A DNA stretch of 64,000 nt, from assembly GCA_002118135.1 (NCBI GenBank), contig BDIU01000225.1, positions 1 to 64,000 on the forward strand, given 5' to 3'. Below, piece by piece: positions 33,401-45,033 of this stretch (positions are counted from its first letter, which is position 1; each line of letters starts with the position of its first letter). Position numbers and translations under genes: made by a program. The notes under the pieces were generated by a model. That model searched no databases. It was not told the DNA's origin and was given only the letters and a program-made list of their open reading frames with translations. Origin of the DNA: Trebouxia sp. TZW2008 (Eukaryota > Chlorophyta > Trebouxiophyceae > Trebouxiales > Trebouxiaceae).

Positions 33401-34860
33401 AGTTGAGCCTTCATGCTCCTTGCTGCAATCTTGCACCACCCCCCTCTCCCCCCCCCCCCCCCCCCCCCAANNCTGCAATCTTGCACCACCCCCCTCTCCC
33501 CCCCCCCCGTGCTTCCCAAAGTAATTTCCTGTGAAAGCATGGGCAACTTCTTCACATGCACTTTGCTTCTGCATTTTTAAGAGAAGTGATATCCCATGCC
33601 CCTTGGTCAAGCCCATCAACAGCAGCAAAGCACGTGCTGAGCGACTGGTGGTAGTACAGTAACTACAGATGAGTGCCACCAAACGAGCTAATGCTGAGAG
33701 TTAGACACAACAATTTGGGTGGTGAATGCAGTTGGGCATTTCCAAGCAGATTGCCACAGCCGAGGTGTGTGCATTCCCATTGCTGCATCACCATGAACTT
33801 GTTCATGACCTCTCATGCATCAATAGGTGAACAACAAGGACCTGCATCAGTAGCATCACACATTCTGAGTACTGGTGCATGCAGGTGGGCACGTCCAAGC
33901 AGGTTTCCACGGCTCAGGTGTGTGCATTCCCATGGCTACCTGCTATCAATAAGCTAACAGAGGCAGAAGCAGCAAGAAGAGGCGAGTCACCCATGCAGGT
34001 TTTGCAACTCAACATCACGCTTCTTGACACCATATGTGTCACTGGGGCGCGAAAGCATCTGAGACAAAAAGTCACACCTTTACATCATGTCTGCTTACTG
34101 AGTTCTGAGAGCATCTGAAATAGCAATCACACCCAAGCTGGCACAGATGCTGCACAGGCTGCGCCTGTGTGGAACGCCTCATGCACATTTTGAGAGTCAA
34201 GCATTTCATGAGAGCATTGGAGATGCCATGCAGGGTGCACGTTCAAGCTGATGCATATGCTGCATGCTTTGCATGACATGTAGTCTTGCTATACAGCTTC
34301 CGCTGATTTTGTTGCCACTGCACTTGCACAACACTGTAGCTTGAGCCAAAGCTGTGCTGTATATGCCCACTACCAATGCTGTCAGCAAACTCAAGGAGCG
34401 TCAAGCATGTCAGCATTGTCATTTCAAGGTCTGTGCACCTCCTAAGAAGCATGCTTGTGCAGGTGTTGATGGAGGATACCACTGTCAGTGATTTGCAGAA
34501 GGCAGCTGAATGGGAAGATGTTGCACTGTACCTGAGAAAGCATAACAGAGCAGCAGCTCAATGTACATGTTCCACTGCTCAGACGCTGACAAAGAAACAG
34601 ATTTGGCAGGTGAAGGAAACTGCCACAAGTGTGATTCAGAAAGCGGAATGGGAAGATGCTGCAGTGTTCCTGGAAAGCATTACAGAGCAGCAGCTCGATG
34701 TGCATGTTCCACTGCACAAAAGCTGGTGCAAAAGTCAATTCAGTAGATGGAGAACATTGCGGTGAGCAACCCTCGGAAAGCAGCTGAATTGGAAGATGTT
34801 GCATTCCATCTGGAGAAGGCAGCTCGTTGTCCATGCTCCATTACTGAAATGCTGATGCAA
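30500..34860 (+). CDS. bZIP transcription factor, algal type
   Basis: Nuclear DNA-binding protein. The first in-frame ATG is 30500, but the frame is open from 30347 with acidic text (DDWPEFPD), so an upstream exon may exist. The basic region is KRTRQ, then RQFRNRMSQKRFSERQK, ending at 30697. The zipper exon (about 30761-30931) gives leucines in LEQELAH, AAQLEQ and NQLLERLL at heptad spacing. Later exons: 31098 to about 31245 (TPLDLYKQRGF), 31859-32095 (AYVHQMAACLSQLF), 33046 to about 33250 (YLRQLFCHRMGQLARERASL, like the C-terminal helix of other algal bZIPs), 33886-34000 (STAQVCAFPWLP) and 34464 onward. Several joins remain unresolved; basic region and zipper are off by one base at the GT-AG junction (see findings). 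The exact 3' end is unknown. Confidence 0.7.
31490..31850 (+). repeat. Echo copies of bZIP exon AYVHQM 5' edge
   Basis: A ~150-160 bp unit with TTTTGGCTTCTGC, TTTTGACAGTTG and GCAGGCATATGT occurs two to three times, 5' of the real acceptor at 31858. The copy near 31670 reads GCAGGCATATGTACATGAGATGGCAG. Confidence 0.85.
32105..32480 (+). repeat. Echo copies of bZIP exon AYVHQM 3' edge
   Basis: Three copies of the exon end (TTGTCC-GATGC-CAA...CCATCCTT-TTGCCAT) at about 32160-32225, 32255-32305 and 32340-32395, plus one at 32430-32480. Several keep a GTGAGC or GTAAGC donor. The true donor is 32095. Confidence 0.88.
32770..33045 (+). repeat. Echo copies before bZIP exon YLRQLF
   Basis: The unit CAGGC-CCATGCAGTACACAGAC-AGCAGATG occurs near 32770, 32888 and 33000. 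The last runs into TTTAG at 33041-33045, which I take as the true acceptor. Confidence 0.8.
33300..33410 (+). repeat. Echo of bZIP exon YLRQLF 3' edge
   Basis: Repeats GGTCAGAACAGCTGAAGGAAG, CAGGAGT-like and GCTTTCATCA segments found at 33176-33250, with the donor region altered. Confidence 0.85.
33421..33515. repeat. Poly-C tract around an assembly gap
   Basis: Two N bases at 33471-33472 sit after a run of about 18 C. The text CTGCAATCTTGCACCACCCC precedes the run and reappears right after the Ns. This looks like one C-tract locus whose two contig ends overlap and were joined without merging. Confidence 0.85.
33715..33900 (+). repeat. Echo copy of bZIP exon STAQVC
   Basis: GCAGTTGGGCATTTCCAAGCAG and GAGGTGTGTGCATTCCCAT at 33727-33785 repeat the start of the exon that truly begins near 33886 (GTGGGCACGTCCAAGCAGGT). 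Confidence 0.85.
34490..34860 (+). repeat. Tandem copies of a late bZIP exon
   Basis: Three ~125-150 bp units with GCAGCTGAATGGGAAGATG, TGGAGAA/TGAGAAAGCAT and CAGCAGCTC (about 34500, 34640, 34785). The first is most intact and is taken as the exon; all lie in one stretch without clear donors. Confidence 0.7.
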
Positions 34861-37282
34861 ACATGCATTGGCGGAGCCCTGATCTCTGTACCAAAGCTGA
34901 AATGCTGATGATGATGATCAACAATGGTTCCGGGCTGCTGCTACTCACAGAGGTTACCGTCATGATGCCTTACCGTGTTAACTGGTTTTCTTGTTTGCTC
35001 GACAATGACGGTTGGAGGCAGCCCTGGATAGAGCTAAAGGCTGTGATCGACTCGGCAATCTGTGGCAATCTGCAAGTCTGTTCTGAAACTGTGAAGCCAC
35101 CTGCGACAAGCAGCATGTCAATCGATGGAAAGGCAGGAAGCCACAACACACCAAACTCGAAGACAACACATGAGGGAGTAGGATACAGTTAATTGTACAA
35201 ACAATGAACAGAGGCTAGACTCAGGAGTAGCGCATTGTCAGCCCGGACATCATTGCTGGATAGTCAGTGTGACAGGGGAAGGTTGTGCAAAGCAGCACCT
35301 GACTTGCAAGCATAACTGGTGGTGTACTGCTTTTGGGCTGATGCCTTCCTTAGTCTAAATTTGATGATGCCGTACATGTTGCTCTCAAGTACAAAATGCT
35401 TGGTGAGAATCCTGTGATTGTTTGCTCTCAGAATGTTTGAGTTAACCAACTTCTGCGTGATGTTTACAGCAACACAAGTTGCTTGCAGTGTGTGCGCAAC
35501 ATTGTGTGATTGCGAAGTCAATTTCTGTAACTATAGCCTTGCAATGACCGTGCAGCTGCTGTAACGTAATTAAATATCGCTGTTGAGGGTAGAGATCGCT
35601 GTAAGCCAGCGAATAGATAGACGAAGAGTAGTAGTAGGGCGTGAGTAAACAGTCACCACGTGACAGCTGTTGTCGATCATATTTGGGCTGACATCCACAG
35701 CACATGAGAGCAAGCTTCTGACTTGACTAATTGTGTGTCTTCTGTGGGATGCAGTAGCTGAGAGCTGTCTGGTATTTGTACTTTGTGAACAGGTAGCCTT
35801 GTAAACTAGAGCTTCGCTAAAATGGACCAAGTGATCCCAGGATGCTCAATGTCAGTTCTTTTGGAGATTCAGGAGCTTTGCTTTAGGTCGTGGAAGACGT
35901 TTACATGCACCACTGGGCTGCTGTCAGAGCTGACCACATATGTCAGACAGCTTATGTTGGCAATGTTGGCAAAGTCTAGTGTTCACCTGTTGCTGTGTTG
36001 GCGGAGAGGTGTTGAACAAAAGAAACGATTTTCATTGCTTCAAGCTCGAAAATAATTCCATCGAGGTGCTATTCTGTCACTGAGCATGTGTACAAAGCAG
36101 CTGTGTTTCTGTTTTGGGAGAGCTTTACATTTATCATGGAGGGGAACATCTCGCCTTTATTTTTGCTGATTGTGATACCGGTTATTTTCATGTTGTTGTC
36201 AGTGCAGTTCGGGCGTCAAGTCAAACAATCAGACCCTGTGCTTTCTTCATCGATGCATAGCTAAATTAGCATTAGATTAGCTGCAGGTTAAGATTGTCTT
36301 GACAAAAGATACTTGGCAAGCAGCGATCTGATGTAGGCGAGGAAGAGCAAACGATATACATTTCACGCTGCGCGTATGGCAAGTTGACTGCAGAAGTGTA
36401 TGAAGTGAGGCATGCTTCTATTGGCAATTGACAAAGTGTTGCTCCATTACACTGTTGGCCAAAGTGTTCTTTTCCCTTTCAGCCCAGGAGACGCCTTTCA
36501 GAGTTGAGCTCTGCTTTGTCTGCTCAATTTAATGGCCATATTGTCTTGCCAGTCTGTGCATCACAAAACTCATTCTGAGAGTCATTAGTAATTTGGCTGG
36601 CTTCTGCACCAGTTCCCACACAAGACCCAGCCCGGCCACGTGACTTTGCTGTTGTCAACGACGCTTTGCAGACTGTCAGCTGTCAAAACCTTGTGTCTAG
36701 TATCCAGTGTCAGGTATACTGTGCCGCACACTTCTGGAAAGAATTTATTGTTTCCCGTCATGTGCTGTGCAGGTTCTTGGAAGGCGGCCTGACAGGCTGC
36801 CTTTCATTCAATGTAGTGGACTCCTTACAAGAACCCTACATCCAACCCTAGCGTCAAGATTTACGGAAGAATGACAGGCTGGCACAGACCGTTCAGCGAA
36901 GCCGACTTGGCATCCACGTGCCTTTTGATGCCGTACTGACTCGGCTTATGCGAGCATTGCATACAAACGTGAACAGGCGGAAGTCGACCCGGAGCAGCAC
37001 CGTGCACTGTTTGTGGTATTGCGGAGGCTTTGTCGCGACGCGCTCGGGGCAGGCAACGAGACGGGATTGTGTTTGAGGCAGAACAGACACGCTCGTGCCA
37101 GGTCAACGGTCCTGAGATTTTGCTCCACAACGACTTGAACGAGGCTTGGGAGGCGTGCTCAGAAGGCTCTGGTCAATAGAGAAAGGCGGTCCAGCAGCGT
37201 CAGCGAGCTTGACTTGAGACGTGCTGCTGTGACAAGTTAGAATAGTGCCAGCAAACCAGCAGCACAGCCATCTCCTCTGTAT
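34861..37282. other. Intergenic, no gene recognised; hydrolase promoter at right end
   Basis: Open frames such as 35822-36055 have no recognisable domain. The segment 36880-37280 is CpG-bearing and GC-rich and precedes the hydrolase start, so it is the likely promoter patch. Otherwise I see nothing. Confidence 0.45.
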
Positions 37283-40200
37283 ATGAGCAATAGCAAGGGT
37301 TCTGCTCCCTTCAGCACTTGGCTGGCGCCTCTTTCTCCTGCGAGCTGGCTGCTGGACAAAAACTTGCATCTAAAGAGGTCTGAGGCAGTGTCGCTGGTCG
37401 GCTATGGCACTGTGGTCTCTATGTTCTGCGGCGCATCCTCTCAGACATCAACCCTGAAGCAACTTTTTCTGCTGTGGGGCTGCGCAGAAGCTGCTTTTTA
37501 CATCTTCCAGAAATGGAGGTATGACTTGCTGGCAGGAGGCCAATATGTGCTCAGTCACTTGAGACACCTGAGTGACACACAAATTTTAGCTTACAATTTC
37601 TGCACTCAAGTCAAATTTGCAAGGCGCCATTTCAGGTGTCAATCCATAGCACAATGCACAGCAGCTGAGAGCTGCACAGCGCGCTGCTCGGTGTGCTAGC
37701 AATGAGTGTTGAACATGTTGTCCAGATGCCTGACAGTGTTTGTCTGTAGAACACACACCTGATCGAGTTCCTTACGCAGACTGCTTCAGCGTGCTGGGAC
37801 TTGCATCTGTGCCTTGTGCTGCGCTTTTTGCTGCGTCTCAATCAACTCACAGTTGTATTGCTGTGCAGTTGCAGCACAGGTGTATCATACTCAAGGCAAG
37901 CGTGAGCGCTGTCTCACAGCATGGTGACTGTGACACAGGTACACAATAGTCAACCAAAGGTGGGTAGAGCAGATAGATGAAGACCGGGTGCAACAGATTA
38001 AGGAGCGGTTTTTGGAGCTGCATGGGGTGCTGTCAATCAAGGATTTCATTACTGGCTGGTTCCATGGCGCCCCATATGAGTCGATATACAGAGACAATGT
38101 GCTGGACTTTGTTGCGTACGGCTTTTACAGCAAGCAGCCATCAGAGCTTTCCCCCAAGGTATGTCCAGACTCTGTCTGTGGAATGTGTTTTCATTCAGGC
38201 TGTATCTCAGTTTTTGAGTAGGGCGCGTGTACATTTTGGGGCATTTCCTGTGACTCTGAAGCGCCTTTTGACAATCATCCGTTCATTCATTTTACTCTGA
38301 ACATGTGCTACACAGGCTCAGCAGGCTCAGCTAGGTACGCACTAGAGCAGTGAATTCTTGATATCGATACTGCACAGACTGCAGGCTGGTAGATGAAACT
38401 GTTGAGTTGATAGCTTAATGGTTGCACCTCTCACCTGGCATGGGCTGTTCAAACGCTCCTGCCTTTGCAAGCACCTGGCAAGTCTGAACCAACAAGTTTG
38501 TGTGTTTACTGTCAAGAGCTCAATGCTGCACTCTGGGCTACGCATCAAGACTCCATATGTAGTTTTGGTCCATTTTTTGTTCAGGTCACCCTGTAAAGGC
38601 AGAGAATTGACACCACGCAACAGTACTGTGCAAGTCCCTGTTGCTTGGACTTGACTTCCTGTGCTGATGCACACAGACACAAGCAGCTTCTGGCAATTTC
38701 ATACAAAAGTTGGAAAAGATGGGATGTGTCTTCTCCTTACTGGCTGTGCTTACGTTTGCAAACTCAGGCAAGGAAGTGTAGAGGAGCTCAAGAGTGAATA
38801 TTCCTAAAGGGTGCAGATCTCTTGTGCTCATGTGTGCAGACGCAAGCTGCTTCTGAGAAGTTTGTACAAGAAGTGGAGCGGAGGTGGGGTGTCAAGTTCC
38901 CAGAAGGCCGCAACCCAGACCTCGACTTCATGGCGCATCTTTGGGAGCCTCTCAGGTCAGACCAAAGCTATTTTGTCATGTTGTGAATAGAAAACAACTG
39001 TGTAGAACACAGCCAAACACATCATAAATGCACAAGACAAACACGTCCCCTGAAGTAAGCCAGACCTCAACCTTAAGACCTGTCATTGGGAGCCTCTCAC
39101 ATTGCTTCAGAAATGCGGGTCTGGCAAGAAGGTGGCTGTCATGCACATCACTGGATGTTGTTGATGCGTATCCAGCCAGTGCTCTGCTAATTCAGCATCT
39201 TTCACAGCAGCAAAGCATTCGTCACATATATGACGCTCTACATAGGGTACCTTGATGGCTTGCTCTGTATGCCTTCAAACCATGTTTGTGGGCAGCAGGC
39301 TGTATGTTGGTCAATTACATAGTGTGCGGCTGTTACAAGCAGATGTCAATGCCCTGAGGCAATGAGCATTGCAAGTACATGAAGTCAAAACACCTGCAGT
39401 ACTACAAATACTTACTATTTGGGATTGTAGCACTCATTCCTCAAGTACTCATCTGCAAAGCTCATATAGCGTTTGTGTCTTGACAGCAGGCTTATGATGG
39501 AGAAATGCATGCTACCTTGATGCCAGATGATCATCTACTCCTTAATGACAAGCGAATAAACAGCAGGCTGTGAGTCGCATGCAGAAGGTGCCAGCGCATA
39601 CGCAGGGTGTTCCACAAGCCTTTGTTGATCCATGTGATCAGTGAGATCTGGGATGTGGGCATGCACATGTATCTCATTGCTTTAACACCAGCAGGTTGGC
39701 TGCTCTCAGTGGCAACTGGATCACAGCAGGCTGTGGTGCATGCAGGGTGTTCCACAAGCCTTTGTAGATCCATGTGATCAGTGAGATCTGGCATGTGGGC
39801 ATGCACATGTATCTCATTGCTTTAACACTAGCAGGTTGGCTGCTCTTAGTGGCAACTGGCTCACAGCAGGCTGTGGTGCATGCAGGGTCTTTCACAAGCC
39901 TCTGTTGGTCCATGTGATCAGTGAGACGTGGGGTGTGGGCATGCACATGTACCTCAGAGCTATTGGCTTCAAGCATTCCATCTTGGGGGTAAGCTTCTCA
40001 CAGACTCATGCATGAACTCATGCATGAACAAGTAGCTGTCACATACTCTTGCATACAGCAGCTGTCAGGGATGCCATCATGTGGTCAAGGCTTCTTACAC
40101 AGTCACGATCATGGTTGCTGTCATGCACTCATGCATGCGGTGGCTATCACATGCTGTTATGTGGTCAAGGCTTCTTGCGCAGTGAAGAACATCAATGCTG

Positions 40201-43200
40201 TCATACACTCATGCATGCAGTGCTATGACATATTTTCACATGAAGTAGCTGTCATGCCATTGAATGCTAAGTTTATCACGCACTGATGCATGAAGCGGCT
40301 GTCATGCCCTCCACATCTAGAGTAGAAACTACAAATCTGTGCATACATGATATAGCTGTTACGCTATTTGGATTCAGCTTCTGCTGTGTTCCCATTCATT
40401 GTGCTTTTGGATATGGCACACCTTTGCTGCTCAACATACTGTGCAAAATCTTGGGGTTGCAACCGGAACATACCTGGTCTGGTTTTTGGTTGTGCTGAGC
40501 ATGCGCTAGGCTTGATTATGCAGTGCATTGCTGTGCAGGGTATGTCTTACTGGGTCAGGCTTCCAACAAGCGGGCCCCTAGGGTCAGACTCGAGCCCTGA
40601 CCTGCTGCATTTTCTATGCACAGAAGATTCTCCGTGATGCCCAATGGCTTTGACTTCAATCTTTCTGGTTTTGCTGGGCATGCATGAGACTCGGTGATGA
40701 TGCATTGCTGTGCAGGGTATTTCTTAACGGGTCAGGCTGCCCACAAGCGGGCCCCTACGGTCAAAACCAAGCCCTGACCTGCTGCATCCTCTACTCAATG
40801 AAGATGATGATGATGCATTGCTGTGCAGGGTATGTCTTACTGGGTGCGACTGCCCACAAGTGGGCCTCTAGGGTCAGACTCAAGCCCTGATCTGCTGCAT
40901 GAGTCAGAAAATGAGTCAGCTCAGGAGGATCTCTCCATGACTCGACCCATTGTCTTCTTGCATGGCGTCGGCCTTGGACTGGTAATGCTTTTGCCTTCAT
41001 CTCTTTTAGAGTTCAAAGTGATAGGCTCCTGTCAAATACTGAGTGTAAATGACGCAAACCACTCAGGGTCAGTCCCAAATCCTGATTCATTGCATGAGTC
41101 AGTCAATGAGTCAGCTCAGCAGGATCTCTCCAAGACTCGACCCATTGTCTTCTTGCATGGTGTTGGCCTTGGACAAGTAATGCCTTTGCCTTGATCTGTT
41201 TGGAGTTTGCGCTGATGTGCTCATGTCATGCTTCATATCAATGACACACTGCGATGTCATGTGCTTGCATCTGCAACATGTGTCTGTCCTTTGCTGAGCC
41301 ATTCAGTCATTGCATGCATGCATGCAATTGCTGCCATGGTAACAAATTGTTGCATTTGACGCTCTTTGACTGTCTTCACAAGGGTGTCAGCTAGCATTGC
41401 CCGAGGTCGGCACCGAGACAGGCTACAGATGCGGACTGTGTGCTGTTGCAATTTGCTGCCATCTTTCACAATTACGCTGAGCCCATCTTGCTCAAATCTA
41501 TGTGCAGAGACATCCTGTCATCATCTGACGCTCGCTCATTCCCATGCAGACCCCTTATATCCATTTCATGCGTATGCTGTTTGCTGCCACCAGCTCGCAC
41601 CCCATGATAGTCTTGGAGTTCCGCCATGTGTCCATGCGTCTGTGCCTAAGAGCTGGCGAGGTGGACCATGCTGCACACGCTGTGGCTGCCATTGTCCAGC
41701 AGCAGGGATTCAAAGAGGCCTGCATCGTGGGTCATTCGTTTGGCACCTTTGTGGCCTCAAGACTGTGTCAGATGCACCCTGCTCTGGTGCAGTCACTGGT
41801 AAGCAAATTTGGCATTGTCACAGCAAATAGCACTCTCACAATGTGCATTGGGTCAAGCGGCTTTGATGTCTGTGACAGCATGCTGCATGTTTGTGACACC
41901 ATGCTGCGCACGCTGTAGCTGCCGTTGTGTAGCAGCGAAGATTCAAAGAGGCCTGCATTGTGGGCCTTTCTTTTGGCACCTTTGTGGCATCAAGGCTGTG
42001 TCAGTTGCACCCTGCTCTGGTGCAGTCACTGGTAAGCAGTTATCAGATTGGCACAGCATATAGTGTGTTGAGTGTTCAAAGTTGAATTGAGACCCTTTGG
42101 CACCTTGATGGCGTCAAGGTTGTGTCAGTTGCACCCTGCTCTGGTGCAGTCATTGGTGAGCAGCCTTTATGCCTCAGCATGCAGTCATACAGCATACTTT
42201 GGGCACAGTCCTGAATAATGATTGACGTCTGATTGATTTGAGCTTGTTTTTTTCAGTGTGCTATTCCTTGCAGCTCGCATGAGCTGCAAGGAATAGCAGC
42301 TCATGAGACTCATGTGCTTGTTTTGCTCATGACTGACTTGACTTGCACAGACTTTTTATGTTGCATGCTGCTGCTAATCAGACGCTGTGTGCATGCCAAT
42401 ATGCTCTTGAAAGTTTTGGTGTGCATGCTAATGTGCTCTGCATGTCATCTCATGTTGCGCTTGATCTGACACTCATTTTGCATTGCATGCAGCTGCTTAT
42501 ACACCCACTGTGCATGCGGATATGCTGTGCATGCTGGCGTCCTCAGGACAGCACATCAGGATTGACGTATCACAATTTGTTTGACTCGGCTCAGTCTGAG
42601 TTGTTGCAGTGCCGTGTGCGCAGCTGATCAAACACCCAAACACCCAGCGTGCATGCTGAGGTGCCGTGCAGGCTGACCTCCTCAGGATTTTACTTCGTGA
42701 TTGATATAGTACACTTTGATCAACTCAGCTCTGTCTGAGTTGTGGTAATGCTGTGTGTGCAGCTGATCATAGACCCGGCGTGCATGCTGAGGTGCCGTGC
42801 AGGCTGACCTCCTCAGGATGGTGCTTCATTCTTGATTTAGTACACTATGATCAACTCCGCTCTGTCTGACTTGTTGCAATGCTGTGTGTGCAGCTGATCA
42901 TAGACCCGGTGTGTATGCTGACATGCTGCCCCCAGCTGTTGCACAGCTTCGTATACAAGGTGCCTGAGTGGGGGTGGAACCTCTTCCTGACCCCTACTGG
43001 ACTTATGGACCTTGCCAGATACGTCTGCTCGAGGGATCTCATCATTGCTGAGGTATGTGTTGATCAACATGTATCAGTCATGCAATGCATGCGTATAATA
43101 TTTCAATCAACTCACAGACCTTGCCAGATACGTCTGCTCCAGGGACCTCGACACTGCTGCGGTGTGTGTGAAGTGACACTATTAACAGTCAACGCATGTG

Positions 43201-43975
43201 TGAAACGCAATTAGCAAAACCCTGTGAAGCTCGCCAGATACATCTGCTCCAGGGATTTTATCATTGCCGAGGTACATTTTCTGTATAGTGGGTCAAAGCA
43301 CTTAGTGTCTGCATGTGTACTGCACACTAAAAGCGCTTTTGAGTCAAGAGCTTCTATGTGAGAGTTGTATGCGCAGAGTGAAATCAAATCTCTGGCCAGG
43401 TGTATCTGGACCAGGGATCTGATCCTGCTGAGGCATGTTGACATCAGGCAATGCAATCTGAGTTTTGCAGGAAGATCGTGTCCGTATCTTGCAGTTAGCT
43501 GGTTGGTAGCTGCTGGTTTTGCAGTTGTACATTGCATTCTGTGGGGTTGCTGCATACAACATTGTCACCATGTTATTTACAGTTGCGTGTGCTCAGGAAT
43601 TGACACTTGTAGATGCTCCTTGATACAGCTTGCATATGTGATGAACACAGCTTGCTTTGCGTCTTCCAAGCTGCACTGCGCACTTTCCGCAAATCTCTGA
43701 GCAAGCTGGTCTTCATGCAGACCTTCTGCCGCAAGTTCTGTTGGCACTCGCTGATGCTGTGGCCAGAAGACATGCCTCAGGCAACAACAGTTTCGCTGTC
43801 AGCCTATGACGATCTGGTCCCCAAGGATCTCGTGTTAGCTCAGCTGGAAGCATCCCCCTTGCCAGCAAATGTTCTGGTACACCCCACAGCTGGACATGGA
43901 GGCTACTTGCTTGATCAGCAGTTCCAGGAAAAGTTGGTTTCTGAGGTCCAAAAACTGGCAAGCACTAAGGCGTGA
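37283..43975 (+). CDS. Alpha/beta-hydrolase fold protein, membrane-anchored
   Basis: Serine hydrolase of unknown substrate. Eight exons: 37283-37518, 37939-38158, 38840-38955, 39886-39988, 40829-40981, 41550-41798, 42894-43052, 43721-43975; all GT-AG and in phase, 496 aa. N-terminal hydrophobic segments (LVGYGTVVSMF and LKQLFLLWGCAEAAFYIF) suggest a membrane anchor. The region FITGWFHGAPYESIYRDNVLDFVAYGF matches the cap-like N-terminal part seen in fungal and algal members. Oxyanion motif PIVFLHGVG (about 265-273), nucleophile S339 in GHSFG, acid in YDDLVP (442/443) and H471 in TAGHGGYLLD complete the triad. The ARYVCSRDLIIAE segment is typical of this subfamily. Nearly every intron is built of copies of adjoining exon edges. 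Confidence 0.93.
38290..38835 (+). repeat. Echo copies of hydrolase exon 3 5' edge
   Basis: Decayed copies near 38312, 38375 and most clearly 38660-38730 (CACAGACACAAGCAGCTTCTG, then ATACAAAAGTTGG-AAGATGGGATGTG). The real exon starts at 38840. Confidence 0.7.
39585..39885 (+). repeat. Two echo copies of hydrolase exon 4
   Basis: ~145 bp units from about 39585 and 39730 repeat GCAGGGTGTTCCACAAGCCT, CCATGTGATCAGTGAGATCT and GGGCATGCACATGTA. They diverge after MHMYL and lack the GTAAGC donor of the true exon (39886-39988). Confidence 0.93.
39989..40320 (+). repeat. CATGCATGA-rich degenerate tandem repeat
   Basis: Five or six units of ~60 bp containing CTCATGCATGCAGTGGCTAT-like text in hydrolase intron 4. 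I cannot tie them to an exon edge. Confidence 0.7.
40535..40800 (+). repeat. Two echo copies of hydrolase exon 5 5' edge
   Basis: Units near 40537 and 40713 repeat GTGCAGGGTATGTCTTACTG, AAGCGGGCCCCTA and CCCTGACCTGCTGCAT before the true exon at 40829. The second has TTTCTTAACGG with a stop. Confidence 0.93.
41060..41185 (+). repeat. Intact in-frame echo of hydrolase exon 5 3' part
   Basis: Repeats the second half of exon 5, encoding HESVNESAQQDL and RPIVFLHGVGLG, and ends with a GTAATG donor exactly like the true one (40981). The reading frame is open from the true exon through the intervening 80 bp into the copy. Confidence 0.92.
41880..42170 (+). repeat. Echo copies of hydrolase exon 6 3' edge
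   Basis: Copies at about 41890-42035 and 42095-42160 repeat ATTCAAAGAGGCCTGCATTG, TTTGGCACCTTTGTGGC and TGCACCCTGCTCTGGTGCAG plus a GTAAGC or GTGAGC donor. In the first copy the GHSFG serine codon has changed (GGCCTTTC). Confidence 0.93.
42261..42296. repeat. Perfect hairpin, 16 bp stem, 4 nt loop
   Basis: CTATTCCTTGCAGCTC, loop GCAT, then GAGCTGCAAGGAATAG. The arms are exact reverse complements. It sits in hydrolase intron 6 between the 3' edge echoes of exon 6 and the 5' edge echoes of exon 7, and contains CTTGCAG on one arm. Confidence 0.97.
42470..42840 (+). repeat. Echo copies of hydrolase exon 7 5' edge
   Basis: Three or four units (about 42490, 42615, 42758) repeat GCAGCTGATCATAGACCCGG, TGCATGCTGA-GTGC and the upstream GACTCGGCTC-GTCTGAGTTG flank. 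The real exon starts at 42894. Confidence 0.92.
43085..43445 (+). repeat. Echo copies of hydrolase exon 7 3' edge
   Basis: Copies at about 43115-43165, 43228-43275 and 43393-43440 repeat GCCAGATACGTCTGCTCCAGGG and ATCATTGC-GAGGT. The second ends GCCGAGGTACAT, a usable donor. Confidence 0.92.
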
Positions 43976-45033
43976 TGGCTCAGATGCAGGAGCAGATCTT
44001 GTTTTGGCAAGACTGCACCATTGATATAGATGCTCTGTTTGTCTTGCTGTTACATGCTGGTAGAGTTGGTAAGACAGCTTGGCTATTGTGACTGTCTGCT
44101 CTGCTCACTGGCATATAGGATTCCTAACTTGTTATGGTTTGCTGACCACAGCATCAGTACCTTCAATATCCTTCAGGGTTACAGCCTCTATAGAATTGCA
44201 ATTGCTAAGGCTAGAGCCGTTGTAGCATTGAAATTGGTTACTTCAGTGTTACGGTCTTACTCCCAGTCTTGTGCTGAGTCAAAATGTTAGTACGTCTGAT
44301 TCAGGCTTGGTGGTGGCTAGTATCTGCTTCAGGTATACATGAGAAATTTAGCTCAAGACAAATCTGTAGACAGCAGCAACCTGGTGTTGCAGTGCGCATA
44401 CATTGCAGTCTGATGGTGGTGTCACTGAACCGATTGACAGGCAAGGGTGCACGATTTCTCAATTCAAATTGCAAGACCACATGCACCTGGCTTGAATCTG
44501 GCCTGGCGGCTGTCATTGTATTGTCTGGACGGGCCCGCAATGCAGGCGACCATGTCATTGACACACATCACTTTTGCAATGTGTTCATCTGTTATACAGG
44601 TAACACCCCATGTGCTGCACAACAAATGCATGCGGCCTGCAAAAGTCTGCATCACACAGCTTCATAGTGGGGACACCTGAGCAGCAGCAGCATCCTGCTG
44701 GAGAATTTGTGATCTCCCACTCAAAGCAAGGCAACAACAGGCACAAAAGCTGATCCAGTACAATACATGTGCAGCACGCAAGTAGGTCACAAAGGACTGT
44801 TGCAGGTGCAAACGTGTCTGACGGACAGAGCTGCCATTGCGGCGCAAACAATTTCGCGGTCTGCACCTTGCATATGACAACTTGGGCTGCTTCTACTTGC
44901 ACAGGCTCCTGTTCTGATGCCTGACAACCGGGACACTTCTCACTCTGCTTTCACATCACAGATAGAACACGGCTCACAAGCTGCTCTACACTGGCACAAG
45001 GCTTTCACAAGGGATTATGATCTACAAGACGAA
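43976..45033. other. Convergent intergenic region, no gene recognised
   Basis: Between the hydrolase stop and the DHHC gene's stop. Open frames 44284-44667 (+) and 44585-44902 (-) show no domain or splice support. It probably holds two 3' UTRs. Confidence 0.45.
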
